From the NCBI GenBank assembly GCA_029263615.1, contig JAJUFT010000016.1, positions 1-39,451 of the forward strand: 39,451 nt of DNA. The letters run 5' to 3'. This DNA is from Alcaligenaceae bacterium (GTDB lineage Bacteria > Pseudomonadota > Gammaproteobacteria > Burkholderiales > Burkholderiaceae_B). The translations under genes and the position numbers were made by a program. The first letter of the stretch is position 1. Each line of letters opens with the position of its first letter. This document shows positions 1-8,472 of this stretch, piece by piece. Under the pieces are notes generated by a model. It did no database searches and had not been told where the DNA came from. It worked only from the letters and a program-made list of their open reading frames with translations.

Positions 1-88
1 CACGCCTTCCCATCCCGAACAGGACCGTGAAACGCCTTTGCGCCGATGATAGTGGACGGACGTCTGTGAAAGTAGGTCATCGTCAGGC
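1..88 (+). rRNA. rrf: 5S ribosomal RNA, 3' portion
   Basis: The first 88 bases match the 3' three-quarters of a proteobacterial 5S rRNA, including the conserved CCCATCCCGAACAG block, CGCCGATGATAGTG, GAAAGTAGGTCATCGTCAGGC at the end. The 5' end of the gene lies outside the window, so an rRNA operon (16S-23S-5S) is expected to the left. Partial only because of the window boundary. Confidence 0.93.
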
Positions 89-103
89 ACTTATCCCCGC
101 AAT

Positions 104-136
104 ACCCCACCCGAGCTCCTCGGGTGGGGTTTTGTC
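104..136 (+). terminator. Intrinsic terminator of the rRNA operon
   Basis: A perfect 12-bp stem (104-115 with 119-130; ACCCCACCCGAG / CTCGGGTGGGGT) with a 3-nt loop is followed by TTTGTCTTT. It sits 15 bases after the 5S rRNA 3' end, the expected position for the rRNA operon terminator. Confidence 0.9.
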
Positions 137-324
137 TTTGGGGCGACGGGAAGAGCAGTGCACTGGACTTCCGCGCGCCGCCTGTTTGAAGAATTTTCTC
201 TCTCCCATCGAGTACGATAAGGGGTTCCGCGCCCGTCGAATCAACGGATCTCCACCTGTACTCGTCGTGTTTGTTGCTCTGCAACAGTCCTCGACGCATG
301 TGGGCTGTCCTTGGGGACAGGGTG

Positions 325-333
325 TGCTATTGT
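325..333 (+). promoter_or_regulatory. Possible extended -10 promoter for the CoA-transferase gene
   Basis: TGCTATTGT fits the extended -10 pattern TGnTATAAT and lies 39 bases before the CoA-transferase GTG start. No convincing -35 hexamer is visible at 16-18 bp. The rest of the 137-372 gap shows nothing else I can support. Confidence 0.3.
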
Positions 334-372
334 CAAAGCCCATCACATTGTTCAAATTGCAGGAAGGGAAAA

Positions 373-1569
373 GTGAGTGAACGCAAAGCGCCGCTTGACG
401 GCATAAGGGTCCTGGACTTGTCGCGTGTGTTGGCAGGTCCGTGGTGCAGCCAGAATCTGGCGGATCTGGGAGCCGATGTCATCAAGGTGGAACGACCAGG
501 TACCGGTGATGATACGCGCGCCTGGGGGCCTCCGTACTTGAAGGACGAACAGGGCAACGATACGAGCGAAGCGGCCTATTACTTGAGCGCCAATCGCAAC
601 AAACGCTCCATCACCATCGATATTTCCACCCCGGAAGGGGCGGAACTGGTCCGGAAGATGGCTGCCAAGTGCGACGTTCTTCTCGAGAACTTCAAGGTGG
701 GTGGGCTCAAGAAATACGGGCTCGATTATGAAAGCCTCAAGGGCGTGAACCCGAGTCTAATTTACTGTTCGGTCACGGGCTTTGGCCAGACCGGCCCCAT
801 GGCTCCACTGCCGGGCTATGACTTCATGATCCAGGGAATGGGCGGGCTCATGAGCATCACCGGCGAACGCGATGACCGCCCCGGTGGCGGGCCGCAGAAG
901 GCCGGTGTGGCGGTGACAGATCTGTTCACAGGCATGTACGCCACGGTGGCCATTCTGGGGGCTCTGCATGAGCGCAATCGCAGTGGCCTGGGGCAGCACA
1001 TCGACGTCGCCCTGCTCGATTGTCACGTGGCCATGCTGGCCAACCAGGCGCTGAACTACATGACGTCCGGCAACATTCCCAAGCGGGCGGGTAACGCGCA
1101 CCAGAACGTCGTGCCCTACCAGGTCTTCGCTGCCAGCGATGGCCACCTCATTGTGGCGGTGGGCAACGACAGCCAGTATCGCGCCTATTGCGAGGTGCTG
1201 GGTCGCCCCGACCTGGGCGTGCACCCCGATTACGCCACCAATTCCCAACGCCTGATCAATCGTGATGCGCTGATCGCCGAACTCGAGGAGATCATGAAGA
1301 CCCGCACGCGTGATGAGTGGATTGAATCCTTGCAGAAGGTCGGTGTGCCCAGCGGCCCCATCAACAACTTGAAGCAAGTCTTCGAGGAGCCTCAGGTCAA
1401 GGCACGTGAAATGTGGCGGACGCTGCCGCACCCCATCGCGGGCACGGCACCCACGACGGCCAGCCCCATCCGCTTTTCCGACACGCCTGTGCAGTACCGC
1501 ATGGCACCCCCGCTTCTCGGTCAGCACACTGACGAGATTCTCGAAGAGCTGGGTCTGAAAGACGCATGA
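373..1569 (+). CDS. CaiB/BaiF-type (class III) CoA-transferase
   Basis: This 398-residue protein belongs to the family III CoA-transferases, which move CoA between carboxylic acids in the cytoplasm. Family signs are the N-terminal VLDLSRVLAGPWCSQNLADL block with GADVIKVERP, NRNKRSITIDI, and the catalytic aspartate in GVAVTDLFTG (about Asp183). The frame is open further upstream to an ATG at 271, but the family N-terminus (PLDGIRVLDLSRVLAG) and a Shine-Dalgarno AGGAAGGGA at 361-369 point to GTG at 373. It converges on an acyl-CoA dehydrogenase gene, suggesting joint action in the catabolism of an organic acid: this enzyme would activate the acid and the dehydrogenase oxidise the acyl-CoA. The substrate cannot be read from the sequence. 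Sure of family, not of substrate. Confidence 0.9.
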   Translation: MSERKAPLDGIRVLDLSRVLAGPWCSQNLADLGADVIKVERPGTGDDTRAWGPPYLKDEQGNDTSEAAYYLSANRNKRSITIDISTPEGAELVRKMAAKCDVLLENFKVGGLKKYGLDYESLKGVNPSLIYCSVTGFGQTGPMAPLPGYDFMIQGMGGLMSITGERDDRPGGGPQKAGVAVTDLFTGMYATVAILGALHERNRSGLGQHIDVALLDCHVAMLANQALNYMTSGNIPKRAGNAHQNVVPYQVFAASDGHLIVAVGNDSQYRAYCEVLGRPDLGVHPDYATNSQRLINRDALIAELEEIMKTRTRDEWIESLQKVGVPSGPINNLKQVFEEPQVKAREMWRTLPHPIAGTAPTTASPIRFSDTPVQYRMAPPLLGQHTDEILEELGLKDA

Positions 1570-1575
1570 ACCAAA

Positions 1576-1596
1576 GGGCCGCAGCTCATGCGGCCC
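1576..1596 (+). terminator. Hairpin after the CoA-transferase gene
   Basis: A perfect 8-bp stem (GGGCCGCA 1576-1583, TGCGGCCC 1589-1596) with loop GCTCA begins 7 bases after the stop codon. There is no T-run, so termination is plausible but not certain. Confidence 0.5.
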
Positions 1597-1690
1597 GCGC
1601 ACCTGGCGCTGGTGAAGATCCCGACGGAGGCGAACCGCCTGGTGGCCCCGTAGCGCTAGGGGCAGGTGATGCAGCCTGCCACAGATAAAG

Positions 1691-1722
1691 AAAAACCTGG
1701 CCTCCACAGAGTGAGGGCCAGG
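1691..1722 (-). terminator. Intrinsic terminator of the acyl-CoA dehydrogenase gene
   Basis: Read on the minus strand, CCTGGCC (1722-1716) pairs with GGCCAGG (1702-1696) across a 13-nt loop and is followed by TTTTTCTTT. It lies about 45 bases past the acyl-CoA dehydrogenase stop codon. Confidence 0.65.
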
Positions 1723-1765
1723 CGGGCTGCCGACTGACAGGGCATGGGCGTTGGCAGCCAACCCC

Positions 1766-2920
1766 TTATTTCATCAGGTGCTTGCCGATCACCAGTTGCT
1801 GAATCTGGGTGGTGCCTTCATACAGGCGCAGCAGACGCACGTCACGATAGAAGCGCTCGACCTTGAACTCGTTGATGTAACCCGAGCCGCCGTGGATCTG
1901 CACACCCCGGTCTGCCACACGGCCGACCATCTCGGTGGTGAAGAGCTTGGCGCATGAGGCCTGCATGCTGACTTCAGGGTCGTGCACGCCAAAGGGCTTT
2001 GCGTCGTAACGGCGGGCAACTTCCTGCACCATGGACCAGCCCGCCAGGAGTTCGGCCTGGCTATCGGCCAGCATGGCCTGAATCAGCTGGAAGTCGCCAA
2101 TGCGTTGACCGAACTGTTTGCGCTGCTGCGCATAGTCGATGCTCTCACGAAGAATCCGTTGTGCCATGCCGCAGGCGATGGCGGAGATGTGCAGGCGGCC
2201 GCGATCCAGCACCTTCATGGCGGTCTTGAAGCCCTTGCCGGGTTCGCCACCGATGATGTTGGCGGCCGGGACGCGCACTTCGTCAAGGTTGACATCGCAG
2301 GTGCGGGTGCCGCGCTGACCCATTTTCTTGTCGGGTTTGCCAAGACTCAGGCCGGGCAGGCCGGCCGGCACGATGAAGGCAGAGATGCCACCGGCCCCTG
2401 GGCCACCCGTACGCGCCATCAGCGTGAAGGCGCCGGCACGAGGCGCATTGGTGATGAACCGCTTGGTGCCAGTAATGAGGAAGTCGTCGCCATCAGCAAC
2501 CGCACGCGTCTTGAGCGAAGCCGCGTCGGAGCCCGCATCCGGCTCGGTGAGCGCAAAGGAGATGATGAGATCGCCACTGGCAATGCGCGGCAGATATTCC
2601 GCTTTCTGTTCAGCGGTGCCGTCCATCAGGATGCCTTGCGATCCGATCCCGATATTCGTGCCGACGAGTGAGCGGAAGGCGAGTGCAGTTTGCCCCAGCT
2701 CGAAGGCCACTTGGCATTCCTGCTCCATGGACAGGCCGATGCCACCGTATTCTTCGGGGATGGACAACCCGAACAGACCGAGTTCCTTGATGTCGGCGAC
2801 GATGTCCTCAGGGACTTCGTCGTTTTCTTCGACCTGGTCTTCGGCGGGCACGAGGCGTTCCTGAACGAAGCGCTGAACGCTGGCTTTCAGGAGTTCAAAG
2901 GTTTCTTGATCAAGGGCCAT
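1766..2920 (-). CDS. Acyl-CoA dehydrogenase
   Basis: A 384-residue FAD flavoenzyme that introduces a trans-2,3 double bond in an acyl-CoA and passes electrons to ETF. Visible features are the N-terminal helical domain, SFALTEPDAGSD (substrate/FAD loop), the FAD-binding segment RKQFGQRIGDFQLIQ, and the C-terminal YEGTTQIQ motif whose Glu368 is the catalytic base in short/medium-chain type members. Length is normal for the family. The frame extends to 3214, but the family N-terminus starts at MALDQ (2920). The C-terminus is not the EGTHDIH type seen in glutaryl-CoA dehydrogenase, so that specific role is unlikely. A LysR gene is divergent and a class III CoA-transferase convergent, which suggests one acyl-CoA degradation unit. 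Chain-length specificity is unknown. Confidence 0.93.
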   Translation of the reverse strand: MALDQETFELLKASVQRFVQERLVPAEDQVEENDEVPEDIVADIKELGLFGLSIPEEYGGIGLSMEQECQVAFELGQTALAFRSLVGTNIGIGSQGILMDGTAEQKAEYLPRIASGDLIISFALTEPDAGSDAASLKTRAVADGDDFLITGTKRFITNAPRAGAFTLMARTGGPGAGGISAFIVPAGLPGLSLGKPDKKMGQRGTRTCDVNLDEVRVPAANIIGGEPGKGFKTAMKVLDRGRLHISAIACGMAQRILRESIDYAQQRKQFGQRIGDFQLIQAMLADSQAELLAGWSMVQEVARRYDAKPFGVHDPEVSMQASCAKLFTTEMVGRVADRGVQIHGGSGYINEFKVERFYRDVRLLRLYEGTTQIQQLVIGKHLMK

Positions 2921-3296
2921 AATGATTTCCAATGGCGGCCCGTGGGGCCGCAGTAATCGCAATCTGTGGGGCAGGAGTCTCTTGCGGGGAGGACTCCCGC
3001 GGCGGTTACCCACCTTCAGACCTGATGTCTGTCTTGGGGTCGCCCGCCATGCCGGCCGGATCGTCAGCGCTCGAACCATTCGCACTCGTAAAGCTATTTT
3101 GCCATTTTCCGGCCCATTCAGACAGGCTCGGGATCCACCTGCATTCACGTGGATCCGGCAGGACGACGTCGGCAGCATGAGGGCGTCAACCGAGGGGATT
3201 CCTCTTGCAACCATTATGCAACTGTCGATTAGTTATTACAATTCCTAAAAGATTGACTAGACTGTCAAAAATATTCGACCAATAGACGGACTGCCC
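2921..3296. promoter_or_regulatory. Divergent intergenic region between acyl-CoA dehydrogenase and LysR genes
   Basis: This 376-bp gap carries no convincing gene. Its right end (about 3215-3290) is AT-rich and contains TTGAC (3253-3257), six bases, then GTCAA (3264-3268), a perfect 5-bp inverted repeat 28 bp before the LysR start. This position fits an autoregulatory LysR site, but the repeat is short and could arise by chance. No clear -35/-10 pair was found for either gene. Confidence 0.4.
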
Positions 3297-4226
3297 ATGG
3301 ACGCACAAGCGCTGGTGTTGCTCGCCGAAATCGTGGAAGCCGGGAATCTGAGTCTGGCTGCAAGGCGTCTGAAAATGAGCCGGGCCAACGTCAGCTATCA
3401 TCTGGCTCAGCTGGAAAAGAGCATGGGGCAGGCGCTCCTGCGTCGCACCACGCGTCGGCTGGAACCGACGGAACTGGGATATCGGCTATACGAACACGGC
3501 TGTGCCATTCGTGAAGAGCTGATGGCGGCGCGAGAATCGGTGGCGTCCCTTGGCAGCAGCCTGCATGGGCAAGTCCGACTGAGTCTTCCCACCGGTTTCG
3601 GCAGTCTCGTGATGAGCGACTGGCTGATCGCGTTCAAGCGACAGTATCCCGACATCGTATTGAACCTTCTCTTTGAGAACCGCGTCGACAATCTCCTGCG
3701 CGATGAAGTCGATATCGCCGTGCGGGTCATGTCCGAGCCGCCCCAGCAGCTGGTCGCCGTAGAACTGTCAGAGGTACGTTATTCCGCCTGCGCTTCCCTG
3801 GAGTTCGCCCGGCAGCACGGCATGCCGCAGGCGCCCGACGATTTGCGCCGTTATCCCATTATCACTTCAGATGTGATCGGTCGTGACTTGCGGTTGTCCG
3901 CCTACCAGGAGGCCCTGCGCCACGAAGTGGTGCTGCATCCCACGCTCTCCACCGAGAACTTCGAATTCATTCGATCCGCCATCATGGCCGGTCTGGGCGT
4001 GGGCGTCGTGCCCGATTACCTGATCGAACATGAAGTGGCAGCGGGCAGGGCGGTCACCTCGCTGAATGACTGGCGGCTGAGTGTATTCGGCACCCGCATG
4101 TATCTGTTGCGCATGCCGGGGCGCTATCAGACTCTGGCAGTGCGTACACTGATCGATGAATTGGTGGCCCGGGCGCGCGAATGGAGTCGCGCGCGTCAGC
4201 CCTGGAGGACGGCTGCAGCGCCTTGA
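3297..4226 (+). CDS. LysR-family transcriptional regulator
   Basis: A 309-residue LysR-type regulator. Residues 1-60 form the winged helix-turn-helix (SLAARRLKMSRANVSYHLAQLEK with the following TTRRLEPTELGYRLY wing), and residues about 88-295 form the periplasmic-binding-like effector domain (GQVRLSLPTGFGS onwards; RSAIMAGLGVGVVPDYL near the end). Such proteins bind DNA as tetramers and respond to a small pathway metabolite. The gene is divergent from the acyl-CoA dehydrogenase gene, so control of that gene and of itself is the natural inference. The Shine-Dalgarno before ATG 3297 is weak. The effector is unknown. Confidence 0.9.
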   Translation: MDAQALVLLAEIVEAGNLSLAARRLKMSRANVSYHLAQLEKSMGQALLRRTTRRLEPTELGYRLYEHGCAIREELMAARESVASLGSSLHGQVRLSLPTGFGSLVMSDWLIAFKRQYPDIVLNLLFENRVDNLLRDEVDIAVRVMSEPPQQLVAVELSEVRYSACASLEFARQHGMPQAPDDLRRYPIITSDVIGRDLRLSAYQEALRHEVVLHPTLSTENFEFIRSAIMAGLGVGVVPDYLIEHEVAAGRAVTSLNDWRLSVFGTRMYLLRMPGRYQTLAVRTLIDELVARAREWSRARQPWRTAAAP

Positions 4227-4255
4227 CCGAATCCCGCTTTGAACAGGAAATCTTC

Positions 4256-4780
4256 ATGCTGAGACTCATTCTTTTTCGCCACGCCCACGCCGATCGCCCT
4301 GCCGAGGTCGATGACCACGAGCGGCCGCTATCCCTTCGGGGCCATGAGGAAGCCCGTCGCATGGGCGCCCATATCGCTGCCCAGCGGCTGGCGCCCGACC
4401 TGGCCATCGTGTCCACAGCCCGACGAACTCAGGAAACCTGGAGCCGGGCCAGTGCCGCGGGCGGTTTCGCAATCCCGAAGGTCGACGAATCGCGTATTTA
4501 TGAATCCAGTGCGGGGGATCTGCTGGAGGTTGTGCGGGCACAGGATCCGACGCATCGTTCGCTCATGCTGGTGGGCCACAATCCCGGCATGGAACGCCTG
4601 ACCGCGTGGCTGATGGGTTCCGGTGATCCCCAGGCCGTGGCCCGGTTGCAGCGGGAGTTCGTGGTCGCGGGCCTGGCGGTGCTGGAATTCGATGCCGAAT
4701 CGTGGGCAGAGCTCGATGTGCAGTGTGGCCGACTGCAGCGATTCGACACCCCGGCCACGGTCGAAGCGCCTGCCAACTGA
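4256..4780 (+). CDS. sixA: SixA-like histidine phosphatase
   Basis: A 174-residue histidine-phosphatase-superfamily protein of the SixA size class, predicted to dephosphorylate phosphohistidine on partner proteins such as phosphotransfer (HPt or PTS) domains. The catalytic RHA motif is at residues 8-10 (His9 nucleophile), with arginines in STARRTQET (about 54-62) and the second catalytic histidine in VGHNPG (His108). The frame is open to 4181, overlapping the LysR gene, but the family starts at MLRLILFRHA, and AGGAA lies just upstream of ATG 4256. The gap after LysR is 29 bp, so co-transcription is possible. The name rests on size and motif order; other small phosphatases of this superfamily cannot be excluded. 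Confidence 0.8.
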   Translation: MLRLILFRHAHADRPAEVDDHERPLSLRGHEEARRMGAHIAAQRLAPDLAIVSTARRTQETWSRASAAGGFAIPKVDESRIYESSAGDLLEVVRAQDPTHRSLMLVGHNPGMERLTAWLMGSGDPQAVARLQREFVVAGLAVLEFDAESWAELDVQCGRLQRFDTPATVEAPAN

Positions 4781-4900
4781 GGGGGCTCTGCCCATAGGCG
4801 TGGGAGATGCGATCCCTGACGGCGCTGCCTGTCAGCGTGCGGACTGCCAAAGTCTCTGGAGCGTGAACGGGCGCGACGTTTGAGCGAACGGGCGCATCTT

Positions 4901-5503
4901 TCAGCGAGCGAACTGGCGCAGCAGGCGGCCGGTCTCGAAGACCGGCAGGCCCATCACGCCCGAATAACTCCCCGAGATATGTTCGACGAACAGGCCGGCC
5001 AGGCCCTGAATGCCATAGGCACCGGCTTTGTCCATGGGTTCGCCCGAAGCGCAGTAGTCGTCGATGTCTTCCCGGCTGAGCCGCGCAAAACGCACCTTGG
5101 TGATCGACACGGTCTCCAGCATGCGGGACGCGTCAGCCACGACGACGGCACTGCGCACTTCATGTTCTGTTCCCGACAGGCGTTGCAGCATGCGGCGGGC
5201 GTCCTCGACATCGACCGGTTTGCCCAGAATCTCGTCTCCCAGGATGACCGTGGTGTCGGCGGCCAACACCGGGCGTGGCGGCAGGTGCTGCCTGCCTAGG
5301 TCGGCCAGATGGGCCAGGGCGCGGTGGGCCTTGTCCCGGGCTGTGCGCATCACGTAATCGGCGGGTGACTCTCCGGCGAGGCGGGGCTCGTCCTCGCCGG
5401 CCACGGGAGGCAGCCTGAGAACCTCGTGGGGGATGCCCAGCTGCGTGAGGATCTCGTGGCGGCGCGGGCTGGCCGACGCCAGATAAATCTCGGGAAACCG
5501 CAT
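4901..5503 (-). CDS. maf: Maf-type nucleoside triphosphate pyrophosphatase
   Basis: A 200-residue Maf protein. Family members hydrolyse non-canonical or pyrimidine nucleoside triphosphates to monophosphates, limiting misincorporation. The signature LASASPRR is at residues 8-15 with catalytic Asp83 in AADTTV, and GKPVDVEDARRML follows. GAYGIQGLAGLFVEHISGSYSGVMGLP is the conserved C-terminal block, which spans more than one motif and is of the YhdE (dTTP/UTP) kind. It is the last gene of the long minus-strand operon, 5 bp after the pyk stop. In related betaproteobacteria maf usually follows rlmH directly; here pyk lies between. Confidence 0.9.
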   Translation of the reverse strand: MRFPEIYLASASPRRHEILTQLGIPHEVLRLPPVAGEDEPRLAGESPADYVMRTARDKAHRALAHLADLGRQHLPPRPVLAADTTVILGDEILGKPVDVEDARRMLQRLSGTEHEVRSAVVVADASRMLETVSITKVRFARLSREDIDDYCASGEPMDKAGAYGIQGLAGLFVEHISGSYSGVMGLPVFETGRLLRQFAR

Positions 5504-5508
5504 TCGGA

Positions 5509-6948
5509 CTACTCGACTTTGATGATCTTCATGGTGTTGGTGCCGCCGGTGCTGTGGTAGGAGTCACCCTTGGTCAGAATTACCCAGTCGCCGATCTGCA
5601 CGACCCCGTTCTTCTTGAGCAGGGCAATGGCTTCGTCGCTGACGGCGGCCGCTTCATAGGCCTTGGGGTCGAACGGCACGGGATACACACCGCGGAACAT
5701 GGCGACCCGGCGCTGCGTGGTGGGGTGCGGCGTGAAGCAGTAGATGGGCACCCCGGAACGGATGCGCGACATGATCAGGGGGGTGTTGCCGGATTCCGTC
5801 AGACTGACGATGGCTTTCACTCCCTCGAAATGATTTGCGGCGTACATCGACGCCAGGGCGATGGTTTCGTCACAGCGCTGGAAGGTCTGGCCCACGCGGT
5901 GCCGGGAGAGCGTGGTCGTATGCTCCTGCTCCGCACCCTGCGCAATGCGGGCCATGGCTGCGACGGCCTCCACCGGATACTTCCCGGAGGCGGTCTCGCC
6001 GGACAGCATGACGGCGTCGGTGTAATCCAGCACGGCGTTGGCCACGTCCGAGACTTCAGCGCGGGTGGGCAACGGACTGGCGATCATAGATTCCATCATC
6101 TGAGTCGCGGTGATGACCAGCTTGTTCTGATGACGGGCATGCTGGATGATGCGCTTCTGAATGCCCACCAGGCGGGCGTCACCGACTTCCACCCCGAGGT
6201 CGCCGCGGGCCACCATGACGCCGTCGCTGGCCTGGATCAGGGCGTCCAGGGCGGCGTCATCGGCCACCGCCTCGGCCCGCTCGATCTTGGCGATGATCCA
6301 GGCCTCGCTGCCGGCCGCGCGCACCAGTTTGCGAGCCTCTTCGATATCCCGGCCATAGCGCGGAAAGGACACGGCGACATAATCGAGTTCGAGCTCGGCG
6401 GCCAGCCGGATGTCCTCATGATCTTTTTCCGTCAGACTGGGGGCCGAGATGCCGCCGCCCCGACGGTTGATGCCCTTGTTGTTGGAAAGCGGGCCGCCCA
6501 CCACCACGGTGGTGTGCACCGAATGTTCGTCAACGCTGTCCACATGAAGCACGACCCGGCCGTCGTCCAGCAGCAGTTCGTCTCCCGGCTGGCAGTCCTG
6601 CACCAGACTGGGGTAGTCGATACCGACGATGCGTTCGTTGCCGTCTTCGGGGGAATGGGCGTTCGACAGGGTGAAGGGCTGGCCCTTTTCCAGGGTGACC
6701 TGAGTGTCGCGGAAGCGGGCAATGCGGATCTTGGGCCCCTGCAGGTCGCCCATGATGGCGGTGTGGCGACCGAGTTTTGCGGAGATCTCGCGCAGCATCC
6801 GCACGCGCTCGCGGTGTTCGTCCGGCGTGCCATGCGAAAAATTCAGCCGTGCGACATCAAGCCCGGCGAGCAGGAGCTGTTCGATCTTTTCTGGGCTGGA
6901 ACTGGCAGGTCCGAGGGTTGCGACGATCTTGGTCCGACGTTTGTTCAT
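5509..6948 (-). CDS. pyk: Pyruvate kinase
   Basis: A 479-residue pyruvate kinase converting phosphoenolpyruvate and ADP to pyruvate and ATP, the last step of glycolysis. It shows the N-terminal RRTKIVATLGPAS, the active-site signature IIAKIERAEAV with Lys221, the metal-site block MVARGDLGVEVG, and TATQMMESMI. The C-terminal domain ends with a MKIIKVE tail, a normal full-length form. The open frame extends to 7245, but MNKRRTKIVATLGP is the family start and GGAGA lies 8 bp upstream. It sits 26 bp after rlmH and 5 bp before maf within a minus-strand operon, an unusual place for pyk. Confidence 0.95.
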   Translation of the reverse strand: MNKRRTKIVATLGPASSSPEKIEQLLLAGLDVARLNFSHGTPDEHRERVRMLREISAKLGRHTAIMGDLQGPKIRIARFRDTQVTLEKGQPFTLSNAHSPEDGNERIVGIDYPSLVQDCQPGDELLLDDGRVVLHVDSVDEHSVHTTVVVGGPLSNNKGINRRGGGISAPSLTEKDHEDIRLAAELELDYVAVSFPRYGRDIEEARKLVRAAGSEAWIIAKIERAEAVADDAALDALIQASDGVMVARGDLGVEVGDARLVGIQKRIIQHARHQNKLVITATQMMESMIASPLPTRAEVSDVANAVLDYTDAVMLSGETASGKYPVEAVAAMARIAQGAEQEHTTTLSRHRVGQTFQRCDETIALASMYAANHFEGVKAIVSLTESGNTPLIMSRIRSGVPIYCFTPHPTTQRRVAMFRGVYPVPFDPKAYEAAAVSDEAIALLKKNGVVQIGDWVILTKGDSYHSTGGTNTMKIIKVE

Positions 6949-6974
6949 GTACGCAGTCTCCGCTGACAGATTGA

Positions 6975-7445
6975 TCAAGCCCGATGGTAAGGATGCCCTG
7001 TCATGATAGCCCACGCCCGATACAGCTGTTCCGCCAGCAGGATGCGAACCATGGGGTGGGGGAGGGTGAGGGCGGACAGGCGCAACATCTCCGGGCACTG
7101 GCGCTTGAGGTCGGCATCCAGGCCATCGGGCCCGCCAACGATGAAGGCGATGTCGCTGCCCAGCGTGCGCCAGTGTTCCAGGCACCGGGACAACTGCATG
7201 GTGGTGAGGTCCCTGCCGCGCTCGTCCAGGGCCACCCGGTGGCATCCGGCGGGCAGAGCCGCTTCAATGCGGCGGGCTTCGGCCGCCATGAGCTGTGCGG
7301 CGCTTTTGCCCGAGGTGCGGGGCTCCGGTTTGATCTCGCGCAGTTCCAGCGCGCAATCGGGCGGCAGTCGCTTGGCGTAGTCCTTCCAGGCCTCATCGAC
7401 CCAGGCGGGCATGCGCGCGCCGACGGCCGCCACGATCAGTTTCAT
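6975..7445 (-). CDS. rlmH: 23S rRNA pseudouridine1915 N3-methyltransferase
   Basis: A 156-residue SPOUT methyltransferase that uses SAM to methylate pseudouridine 1915 in helix 69 of 23S rRNA on assembled 70S ribosomes. The trefoil-knot SAM site is seen as FIVGGPDGL, followed by [23 protein letters not shown] and the conserved C-terminus TGHPYHR. Its length matches the 155-residue E. coli protein. The start ATG overlaps the rsfS stop by 4 bp (ATGA), indicating translational coupling. Confidence 0.95.
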   Translation of the reverse strand: MKLIVAAVGARMPAWVDEAWKDYAKRLPPDCALELREIKPEPRTSGKSAAQLMAAEARRIEAALPAGCHRVALDERGRDLTTMQLSRCLEHWRTLGSDIAFIVGGPDGLDADLKRQCPEMLRLSALTLPHPMVRILLAEQLYRAWAIMTGHPYHRA

Positions 7446-7846
7446 TCGTCGTCCTGCTCTTCGTAGGGCCCGGTTTGGGCGGCCGCAGGAATGGTGGACT
7501 GGGGCAGGAGTTTCACGCGGACGGGCTTGCCTCCCCAGATCTCTTCCAGGTTGTAGTACTGACGAATGGCCGGCTGCATGCAGTGCACGACGACGTCGCC
7601 CAGGTCGACCAGCACCCATTCGCCCGTGTCCTCGCCCTCGTAGGCCAGGATGGGGATGTTGTGCTCACGGGCGGCATCGGCCACGCTGGAGGCCAGCGCG
7701 CGTGTCTGACGGTTCGAGGTGCCGCTTGCGATGACGACGCGATCGAACAGGCTGGTGATGTGCGAGGTGTTGAAGACCTTGATGTCCTGCGCCTTGACGT
7801 CTTCGAGGGCGTCAATGACGAGGCGTTGTAGTTTCTGTATGTCCAT
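7442..7846 (-). CDS. rsfS: Ribosomal silencing factor RsfS
   Basis: A 134-residue RsfS/Iojap protein that binds ribosomal protein L14 (uL14) and blocks subunit joining when nutrients are scarce. Diagnostic blocks are [44 protein letters not shown] and the C-terminal [10 protein letters not shown]. The open frame extends to 8125, but MDIQKLQ at 7846 is the family start. It lies 20 bp after nadD and overlaps rlmH by 4 bp, the usual nadD-rsfS-rlmH order. Confidence 0.95.
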   Translation of the reverse strand: MDIQKLQRLVIDALEDVKAQDIKVFNTSHITSLFDRVVIASGTSNRQTRALASSVADAAREHNIPILAYEGEDTGEWVLVDLGDVVVHCMQPAIRQYYNLEEIWGGKPVRVKLLPQSTIPAAAQTGPYEEQDDE

Positions 7847-7866
7847 AAGGGGTCCGGGCCTCGGCA

Positions 7867-8472
7867 TCAAGCCGCAGGGTGCCGGTAGAGTCCGTGTCGT
7901 TGAATATATTGTGCCACGCGAGGGTGCAGCATGGTGTCCACCGCCCGGCCGGCAGCCAGACGCTCGCGGATGGCCGTGGCGGAAACGTCCATGGCGGGCA
8001 TGGGAATGATCTGCAGGGAGCGGCCCAGGCTGTCGAGCAACGTTTGCAAGGGGGCGGGTGCTTTCAGCTGCGAGCCTGGCCGGGCCGCCACCGCCAGAGT
8101 CACTTTCCGGGCGATGTCGTCCCATTGTTTCCAGGTGCAGAAATTCTCCAGCTGATCGGCGCCCAGAATCCAGACATAGTCCTTGTCCGCGGGCAGCGCC
8201 TGCAAAGTGTCGATAGTGTAGGTGGGGCCGCCACGCTCGATCTCAAGCGGGCTGACGTCCAGTCCCGGTTCGTCGCGGGTGACCAGTTCGAGCATCTCCA
8301 GGCGTTGTGGGCCAGTTGCCCCCAGCTCGCCGCGTTGCCACGGGCGGGCGGCTGGCAGCAGAGTGACGCCGTCCAGCCCCAGGTGCCGCAGCGCCTGGCG
8401 TGCCAGTTCGACGTGGGCCACGTGGACGGGATCGAAGCTGCCGCCCAGCAGCCCCTGCCTGGGCCTGCTCAA
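7867..8472 (-). CDS. nadD: Nicotinate-nucleotide adenylyltransferase
   Basis: A 201-residue NadD that joins nicotinate mononucleotide with ATP to give nicotinate adenine dinucleotide, a required step of NAD synthesis. The nucleotidyltransferase signature [14 protein letters not shown] is at residues 7-20, and the C-terminal motif [11 protein letters not shown] is the ISxTxIR equivalent. There is no ATG at the right place. TTG at 8472 is preferred because GAGGGAG lies 5 bases upstream and the TTGA overlaps the hemF stop; GTG at 8478 is the alternative but would sit directly on that Shine-Dalgarno. Translational coupling to hemF is likely. Confidence 0.92.
   Translation of the reverse strand: MSRPRQGLLGGSFDPVHVAHVELARQALRHLGLDGVTLLPAARPWQRGELGATGPQRLEMLELVTRDEPGLDVSPLEIERGGPTYTIDTLQALPADKDYVWILGADQLENFCTWKQWDDIARKVTLAVAARPGSQLKAPAPLQTLLDSLGRSLQIIPMPAMDVSATAIRERLAAGRAVDTMLHPRVAQYIQRHGLYRHPAA

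Noticed and set aside
757-1761. 334-codon minus-strand frame opposite the CoA-transferase gene
   Set aside because: Shadow frame; the CoA-transferase on the other strand is fully supported by motifs.
2922-3248. Small open frames in the acyl-CoA dehydrogenase/LysR gap
   Set aside because: No ribosome site, no similarity to any family I know, and composition unlike coding DNA; treated as regulatory spacer.
5554-6966. 470-codon open frame on the plus strand opposite pyk
   Set aside because: It is the antisense shadow of a well-identified pyruvate kinase; its protein has no family features and is His/Gly-rich as expected for reverse frames in GC-rich DNA.
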